Assembly: GCF_024172125.1 (NCBI RefSeq)
Contig: NZ_JAMZEA010000001.1
Span: 744,001 to 808,000 of the forward strand
DNA: 64,000 bases
Direction of reading: 5' to 3'
Source of the DNA: Actinomadura rupiterrae
GTDB lineage: Bacteria; Actinomycetota; Actinomycetes; Streptosporangiales; Streptosporangiaceae
Positions 59,269 through 64,000 of the stretch are shown here, one piece after another. Every line of letters starts with the position of its first letter. Position 1 is the stretch's first letter. The notes below the pieces were generated by a model. That model was not told where the DNA came from. It was given only the letters and a program-made list of their open reading frames with translations, and did not search any database. The translations under genes and the position numbers were made by a program.

Positions 59269-59987
59269 CGGCTCCCTTTCACCATCGGGGTCGGCGACCG
59301 GACGTCGCCGAACCGGCGCTCGCGTTTCCGGTAGGCGCGCAGGCATTCCAGGAAATGCTCGGCGCGGAAGTCGGGCCAGAGCATCTCGGGGAACACCCAT
59401 TCGGCGTAGGCGACCTGCCAGAGCATGAAGTTGGAGATGCGCTGCTCCCCGGACGTCCGGATGACCAGGTCGACGTCCGGGGTGTCGGGGCACGGCAGGT
59501 GCGCGGCGAAACTGCGCTCGTCGACCTCGTCCGCGGGGACCCGCTCCCTGATCAGCGCCCGCGCGGCCTCCACGATGTCACGCCGTCCGCCGTGGTCGAA
59601 CGCGATCGTGAGCGTCATTCCGCTGTTGTCGCGCGTCAGTTCCATGAGGTCGGCCATGTCGCGCGCCAGCCCCACCGGGATTCGCGGATCGGAAACTCCG
59701 AGAAACCGGCACCGGATGCCGCGCGCGCACATCGAAAGGGCGTGTTTCCGCAGCGTCCGCCGGACGAGGCCCATGAGGAAGTCGATCTCGTCATCCGGCC
59801 GGCGCCAGTTCTCGGTGGAGAACGCGTAAAGGCTGAGCCACCGCACTCCGGCGGTCCGCGAGGCCTCGATCACGTCGATCACGGCCGACTCCGCCGCCCG
59901 GTGCCCGGCCGTTCTGGGCAGGTGCCGCTGCTCGGCCCAACGCCCGTTCCCGTCCATCACGCAAGCCACATGAAGAGGCGCACTCAC
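59265..59987 (-). CDS. Cis-prenyltransferase (UppS family)
   Basis: A 240-residue isoprenyl diphosphate synthase adding isopentenyl units in cis: HVACVMDGNGRWAEQRHLPR (catalytic Asp and pyrophosphate Arg), GHRAAESAVIDVIEAS, LYAFSTENWRRPDDEIDFLM, ITIAFDHGGRRDIVEAAR-like TLTIAFDHGGRRDIVEAARA and LVIRTSGEQRISNFMLWQVA then YAEW. GAGGGGGTGA precedes GTG 59987; the longer TTG frame at 60020 is less likely. It is probably not the housekeeping undecaprenyl-PP synthase because it is coupled to the DUF2236/EF-hand gene. Chain length cannot be told from the sequence alone. Confidence 0.9.
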   Translation of the reverse strand: MSAPLHVACVMDGNGRWAEQRHLPRTAGHRAAESAVIDVIEASRTAGVRWLSLYAFSTENWRRPDDEIDFLMGLVRRTLRKHALSMCARGIRCRFLGVSDPRIPVGLARDMADLMELTRDNSGMTLTIAFDHGGRRDIVEAARALIRERVPADEVDERSFAAHLPCPDTPDVDLVIRTSGEQRISNFMLWQVAYAEWVFPEMLWPDFRAEHFLECLRAYRKRERRFGDVRSPTPMVKGSR

Positions 59988-60130
59988 CCGGGGCTCACCC
60001 CCTCGACGTCCACCCCCCAAGCATCAGCCCGGACTCGGCCCGGCACTGCGTTTAGCGACGATTTACATCCGCTCAGTGACGGCCATGTGGCCGACTCCGC
60101 ACGCCGAGGACGCAAAACGCGAGCGCGCGG

Positions 60131-60178
60131 TCAGGGTTCGGTTCGGCGGAGGGTTGTCAGGGCTTGGTTCGGCGGAGG
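60131..60178. repeat. 26-bp duplication of a gene end with stop codon
   Basis: On the plus strand TCAGGGCTTGGTTCGGCGGA (from 60157) and TCAGGGTTCGGTTCGGCGGA (from 60131) are two copies with 26-bp spacing and two or three mismatches. The first copy is the cyclase gene's last codons (RRTKP) and stop; the second lies past the stop. Confidence 0.85.
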
Positions 60179-61173
60179 ACGTACGGCTGGATGATGCCGA
60201 GGCCCTGGACGGGCCGCCGGACCATGCTGGTGATGTTGTAGTTCTCGTTGCCGTCCAGCGACTCCGCCAGGGACTGGTCGATGACGACGGTGCCGGGACG
60301 GGCGAGGGCGGTCAGGCGGGCGGCGAGGTTGACCGTGGTGCCGAAGACGTCGCCCATCAGCGGCAGGACGGGCCCGTGCGCGACCCCCACCCGGACGTCC
60401 GGGATCTCCGTCTCGTCCTGGATCGCGGCGGCGACCGAGAGCGCGATCTCCGCGCCGGTCTCGGGGGTGTCGCCGGCGAACAGGACCTCGTCGCCGAGGG
60501 TCTTGACCAGGCGCCCGCCGCAGGTCGCGATGATGTCGGCGGCGGTCTCCTCGAACCACTCCACGACGCGGGCCAGCTCGATCTCGTCCAGCTCGCGGCT
60601 CATCTGGGTGAAGGAGACCATGTCGGCGAAGCCAACCGTGGTGACCAGCCGGCCGGGCAGCAGCGGGCCCTCCGCGCCCTCGGCCTCGCGGGACGCGGCG
60701 GCGGCCATGGCGCGGGTGCCGGCGGCGGCGAGCTGGCGCCGCCAGGCGTGCACGACCAGCGGCTCGAACTCGTCGATGTGCTTCTCGGCGATGTCCACGA
60801 TGGACGACACGACCTCGGCGGACGGCTGCTCCTGCGGGTCCGACACGAGCATCGCGCTCAGCAGGTTGACCTGCCACTCGGCGAGCCGGGTCATGGTCTG
60901 CCCGAACGCCCGGACGAGCCGGATCACGCCCTCCTGGTCGAGCACGCCGTCGTCCATCAGGCGGCGGATGCGGCACAGCGCCGCGACGTCGCCCTCGGTG
61001 TAGGCGACCGCGTCCTCCGGCATGGACGGGTAGCCGAACGCCCGCCACAGCCGCCGGGCGAACTCGGCCGGGATCCCCGACAGCCGCACGGCGTCCACCC
61101 GGGTGTACCTCAGCTCGCCGCCGAGCAGCAGCTCCTCGATCTCCTTGGGGTCCGGCAGGCCCGCGTCCGACAT
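60157..61173 (-). CDS. Adenylate cyclase, class III, Rv1264-like
   Basis: A 338-residue soluble cyclase making cAMP from ATP. Residues 1-150 are the helical regulatory domain seen in Rv1264-type enzymes (GGELRYTRVDAVRLSGIPAE, FGQTMTRLAEWQVNLLSAML). Residues about 170-335 are the catalytic domain: VTTVGFADMVSFTQMSRELD (metal Asp), GGRLVKTLGDEVLFAG (substrate Lys and second Asp) and GDVFGTTVNLAARLTALARP (Asn and Arg), so all catalytic positions are intact. GGAGGGGGAG precedes ATG 61173. It could supply cAMP to the cNMP-binding fusion at 18870. The end of the gene is duplicated past its stop. Confidence 0.92.
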   Translation of the reverse strand: MSDAGLPDPKEIEELLLGGELRYTRVDAVRLSGIPAEFARRLWRAFGYPSMPEDAVAYTEGDVAALCRIRRLMDDGVLDQEGVIRLVRAFGQTMTRLAEWQVNLLSAMLVSDPQEQPSAEVVSSIVDIAEKHIDEFEPLVVHAWRRQLAAAGTRAMAAAASREAEGAEGPLLPGRLVTTVGFADMVSFTQMSRELDEIELARVVEWFEETAADIIATCGGRLVKTLGDEVLFAGDTPETGAEIALSVAAAIQDETEIPDVRVGVAHGPVLPLMGDVFGTTVNLAARLTALARPGTVVIDQSLAESLDGNENYNITSMVRRPVQGLGIIQPYVLRRTKP

Positions 61174-61218
61174 CTCCCCCTCCAAGGTCACGCGACACAT
61201 CGTGGCGGATCGCGCCGC

Positions 61219-62076
61219 TCAGCGCACATGCACCACGTCGCCCGCGCTGACCGGCCGGACGCCGTCCGGACCGGCCACGACCAGCCTTCCTTCGAAGTCA
61301 ACGTCGCGGGCGGTGCCGAGTAGTTCCGCGCCGCCGGGAAGTTCCACCCGGACCTCGCGGCCGAGCGTGGCGCACAGCTCGCGGTAGTCGGCGCGCAGGC
61401 CGCACACCTCGGGGTCGCCGGACGCCGCCGTCCACTCCCGGTAGCGGCCCTCGACCTCGCGGGCGACGGCGCGCAGCAGCGGCGCGCGGTCCGACAGCGG
61501 CGCGCCCTCGATGGCGAGGGACGTCGCGGTCGGCACGGGCAGCTCGTCCTCGCGCAGCGAGACGTTCAGGCCGACACCGACGACGACCGCGTCGCCGACC
61601 TTCTCGACCAGGATCCCGGCGAGCTTGCGGTCCCCGACCAGCACGTCGTTCGGCCACTTCAGCCTGGCCTCAACGTGCTCGTCGCCGTCCGCTCCGGGGA
61701 AGAACCGGTCCCCGATCTCGCCGAACCCGGTGAGCCTGCGCACCGCGGACGCGACCGCCACACCGGTCAGCAGCGTCACCCACGGCAGCCGCGCCGCCGG
61801 GACGTCCGGCTTGAGCAGCATCGAGAACGCCAGCCCGGAGCGGGCGGGCGCGGTCCACGTGCGGCCGAGGCGCCCGCGTCCAGCGGTCTGCAGCTCGGTC
61901 GCGAGCAGCAGGCCCTCGTCCTCCCCCGCGCGCGCGAGGTCGGCCAGGTCCGCGTTGGTCGAGCCGGTCTCCTCCACCACGCGGACGCTCCGCCACAGCC
62001 CACCGGGCCGGACGAGCGCGCGCGCGAGCGCCGCCTCATGGAGCGGCGGCCTCTCCAGATCGCCATATCGAGTCAC
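61219..62076 (-). CDS. birA: Biotin-[acetyl-CoA carboxylase] ligase
   Basis: A 285-residue group I biotin ligase without the N-terminal DNA-binding domain: VRVVEETGSTNADLADLARA, LQTAGRGRLGRTWTAPARSG (GRGRxGR biotinyl-AMP loop), EARLKWPNDVLVGDRKLAGI (KWPNDV) and VVVGVGLNVSLREDELP, then a short SH3-like C-domain (GTARDVDFEGRLVVAGPDGV). It biotinylates carboxylase carrier proteins and cannot repress genes. GTG 62076 is preferred; longer starts lack support. It is divergent from the enoyl-CoA hydratase gene. Confidence 0.95.
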   Translation of the reverse strand: MTRYGDLERPPLHEAALARALVRPGGLWRSVRVVEETGSTNADLADLARAGEDEGLLLATELQTAGRGRLGRTWTAPARSGLAFSMLLKPDVPAARLPWVTLLTGVAVASAVRRLTGFGEIGDRFFPGADGDEHVEARLKWPNDVLVGDRKLAGILVEKVGDAVVVGVGLNVSLREDELPVPTATSLAIEGAPLSDRAPLLRAVAREVEGRYREWTAASGDPEVCGLRADYRELCATLGREVRVELPGGAELLGTARDVDFEGRLVVAGPDGVRPVSAGDVVHVR

Positions 62077-62138
62077 GCCACCATCCAACCCCACCCCGCC
62101 GCGTCGCCCATCGGCAGCACGCGATCTAAGGTGCACTC

Positions 62139-62927
62139 GTGGACGGAGTGACGCTGAAGCGCGACAAGCAGAATGAACACGTGGCCGAGATCGTTCTCGA
62201 CCGCCCCGAGGCCCTGAACGCCCTGTCGACCGCGATGGCGCGGCGGCTGGGAGCGGTGTGCGCGGAGGTCGCCGCGGACGGCGGGATCCGCGCCGTCGTG
62301 CTGTCGGCCTCGGGCGACAAGGCGTTCTGCGTGGGCGCCGACCTGAAGGAACGCAACGCCATGACCGACGCCGAGATCCTGGCCCAGCGGCCGGTGTTCC
62401 GCGCGGCCTTCGGCGGCGTGCTGAACCTGCCGCAGCCGGTCGTGGCGGCCGTGCACGGCTACGCGCTGGGCGGCGGCTGCGAGTTCGCGCTGTCCTGCGA
62501 CATGATCGTGGCGGACGAGTCGGCCGTCTTCGGCCTGCCCGAGGTGAGCGTCGGGCTCCTGCCGGGCGGCGGCGGCACCCAGCTCGCGCTGCGCAAGCTC
62601 GGCTCCGGCCGCGCCGCCGACCTGGTCCTGACCGGCCGCCGGCTCGCCGCGGACGAGGCCGCCGAGTTCGGCCTGGTCGACCGGCTCGTCCCGCGCGGCG
62701 AGGCCCGCGCCGAGGCGCTGGCGGTCGCCTCGCTGATCGCGCGGAACTCCCCGACGGGCGTCCGCGCGGCCAAGCGCGCCATGCGCCTCGGCGGCGACCT
62801 CCCGCTCGAAGCCGCCCTGGACGTCGAGGAGAACGCCTGGCGCACGGTCGCCTTCTCCCCCGACCGCCGCGAGGGCATCGCCGCCTTCAACGAGAAGCGC
62901 AAGCCGAACTGGCCCGACCCGTCCTGA
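62139..62927 (+). CDS. Enoyl-CoA hydratase/isomerase family protein
   Basis: A 262-residue crotonase: VAEIVLDRPEALNALSTAMA, SASGDKAFCVGADLKERNAM (oxyanion hole), VHGYALGGGCEFALSCDMIV (second oxyanion segment), FGLPEVSVGLLPGGGGTQLA with the catalytic Glu in LPEV, and the C-terminal FSPDRREGIAAFNEKRKPNW. Both acidic positions of true hydratases seem represented by PEVSVGLLPG (one Glu visible), so isomerase or other crotonase activity is also possible. TAAGGT lies shortly before GTG 62139, which may be leaderless. Confidence 0.92.
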   Translation: MDGVTLKRDKQNEHVAEIVLDRPEALNALSTAMARRLGAVCAEVAADGGIRAVVLSASGDKAFCVGADLKERNAMTDAEILAQRPVFRAAFGGVLNLPQPVVAAVHGYALGGGCEFALSCDMIVADESAVFGLPEVSVGLLPGGGGTQLALRKLGSGRAADLVLTGRRLAADEAAEFGLVDRLVPRGEARAEALAVASLIARNSPTGVRAAKRAMRLGGDLPLEAALDVEENAWRTVAFSPDRREGIAAFNEKRKPNWPDPS

Positions 62928-63009
62928 CCCGCTCCGTCCGCGTCGGAGGCCGGTGGCACCGGCCTCCGACGTCGCTGAGCGGTGCCGTCCGGACGGGACG
63001 CGCGTCCGA

Positions 63010-64000
63010 TTAGAGGGTTTTGGACATGTGGACGGCGTGCCGCCCCTGGATGGACTCGCGGCCGGTCTCGCGGTAGCCGCGCCGCTCGTAGCGGGAGATG
63101 TTGCTGGTCATCTTCTCGTTGGTGATCAGGCGAAGGGCCGGCAGGCCGAGCTCGCGGGCCCTGTCCTCGGCATAGTCGAGCAGCCTGCTGCCGAGCCCCT
63201 CGCCCTGGTGGGACGGGTCGACCGCGACGTTGTCCACCAGCAGCCGGCCGTCCTCGGGGATGAGGACGATCAGGCCCGACAGGTCGTCCAGGACGAAGAC
63301 CCGCCCGGCCTCGATCAGCGCCGCGTAGTCGGACGACAGCGGCAGCGGCGGCGTCCCGATGATCTCGGTCCAGGGCGCGTAGGCCGCCTGGACCACGCGC
63401 TCGACGTCGGGACGGTCGGACGGCCGGGCGGGCCTGATCTCGGTCATGGGGTTCCTCTCGACTGAAAGTCCCATTCTGGACACTCCGAGCGCCGCCACGC
63501 TGAACACCGCGCCCAGGACGCACACCGTGGACCAGCCGAAGGCCGCGTAGAGGGCCGTCGAGGCGGCCGCCCCGGTGGCGCTGCCGACCGAGTAGAACGC
63601 CATGTACCCGCCGATCACGCGGCTGCCCGCGTCCGGACGGCGCGTGTAGATCATGCTCTGGCTCGTCACGTGGACGGCCTGCACGGCCAGGTCCAGCAGG
63701 ATCGCGCCGAGCGCCAGCGCCCAGAGCGACTGCCGGACGAACGCCATCGGCACCCACGACACCGCCAGCAGGACGAGCGCGGCCGTGGTCGTCCGGACGC
63801 CGAGACCGCGGTCGTGCAGGCGTCCGGCGGGCGCCGCGGCGAGCGCGCCCGCCGCCCCGGCCAGCCCGAACGCGCCGATCGCCGTCCGCGAGAGGCCCAG
63901 CTCGGTCAGCGGCAGCGCCACGCAACTCCACAGGCTGCCGAACGCCGCGAAGATCAGCATCGCGAGCAGCCCCCGCGCCCTCAGCAGCGGCTCCCGCGCG
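63010..64000 (-). CDS. MFS transporter fused in frame to GNAT acetyltransferase, partial
   Basis: The frame is open from the window edge to 63010, so the N-terminus is missing. The first 180 residues in view are the C-terminal half of an MFS permease (LTELGLSRTAIGAFGLAGAA, GRLHDRGLGVRTTTAALVLL, VIGGYMAFYSVGSATGAAAS). They run without a stop into a complete GNAT domain (TEIRPARPSDRPDVERVVQA, LLVDNVAVDPSHQGEGLGSR, LRLITNEKMTSNISRYERRG). An internal ATG at 63447 has GAGAGGAA in front and would give a separate 145-residue acetyltransferase, so the protein may be a fusion, a lost MFS stop codon, or two overlapping products. Confidence 0.75.
   Translation of the reverse strand, partial: AREPLLRARGLLAMLIFAAFGSLWSCVALPLTELGLSRTAIGAFGLAGAAGALAAAPAGRLHDRGLGVRTTTAALVLLAVSWVPMAFVRQSLWALALGAILLDLAVQAVHVTSQSMIYTRRPDAGSRVIGGYMAFYSVGSATGAAASTALYAAFGWSTVCVLGAVFSVAALGVSRMGLSVERNPMTEIRPARPSDRPDVERVVQAAYAPWTEIIGTPPLPLSSDYAALIEAGRVFVLDDLSGLIVLIPEDGRLLVDNVAVDPSHQGEGLGSRLLDYAEDRARELGLPALRLITNEKMTSNISRYERRGYRETGRESIQGRHAVHMSKTL

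Overview
The window is very GC-rich DNA (about 72% by eye) with GTG and TTG starts, dense short-overlap operons and actinobacterial gene content. A filamentous actinomycete of the Actinomadura/Thermomonosporaceae type is the best guess. No rRNA, tRNA, insertion sequence, phage gene or CRISPR array was seen. It reads as chromosomal core with a strong cell-envelope theme.

Layout. 1-6.6 kb: surface-polysaccharide genes (partial glycosyltransferase, coiled-coil protein, UDP-GlcNAc 2-epimerase, two GT4 glycosyltransferases, nucleotide-sugar dehydrogenase). 6.6-20.2 kb: mixed genes including two GntR/UTRA paralogues, a DUF6292-type protein, a PQQ-propeller lipid-anchored or membrane protein, an HD hydrolase, an acetoacetate decarboxylase-like/SDR pair behind a palindromic operator, a HelD-type helicase, an RHH protein and a cNMP-binding/cyclase-like fusion. 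20.2-27.8 kb: a compact divergent cluster of CDP-alcohol chemistry (two CDP-alcohol phosphatidyltransferases, a glycerol-1-phosphate dehydrogenase-like enzyme, three nucleotidyltransferase modules, GT2 and a phosphodiesterase), probably making an unusual polyol-phosphate lipid or wall polymer. 27.8-36.8 kb: tandem paralogous membrane proteins, GT2, an LCP ligase, an acyl-CoA dehydrogenase, UDP-glucose dehydrogenase and a stray SecY paralogue. 36.9-46.7 kb: CoA-binding protein, unknown protein, HxlR/reductase pair, purE-purK, GtrA, and a two-component system whose two genes are separated by a 1.4 kb repeat-filled gap. 47-54.8 kb: treX-treY-treZ trehalose operon, then an iron-box-controlled bfd-bfr pair. 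54.9-64 kb: a TetR-GNAT fusion, TetR/NmrA pair, a translationally coupled cis-prenyltransferase and rubber-oxygenase-family/EF-hand protein, an Rv1264-like adenylate cyclase, BirA, enoyl-CoA hydratase and an MFS-GNAT reading frame cut by the window end.

Two things stand out. First, the coupled cis-prenyltransferase plus DUF2236/EF-hand gene pair (57.8-60.0 kb) looks like a system that makes and then oxidatively cuts an isoprenoid chain under calcium control. Second, GC-rich tandem repeats recur at gene ends: at least five genes carry short tandem copies of their own last codons and stop codon (16-26 bp periods), while repeats inside coding regions (treY, treZ, gtrA, the 0.7 kb gene) have periods that are multiples of three. 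This suggests a genome with active minisatellite-like slippage that is tolerated where it keeps frame or falls after a stop.

All functional calls come from reading the translated sequence and remembered family motifs; no database search was run.
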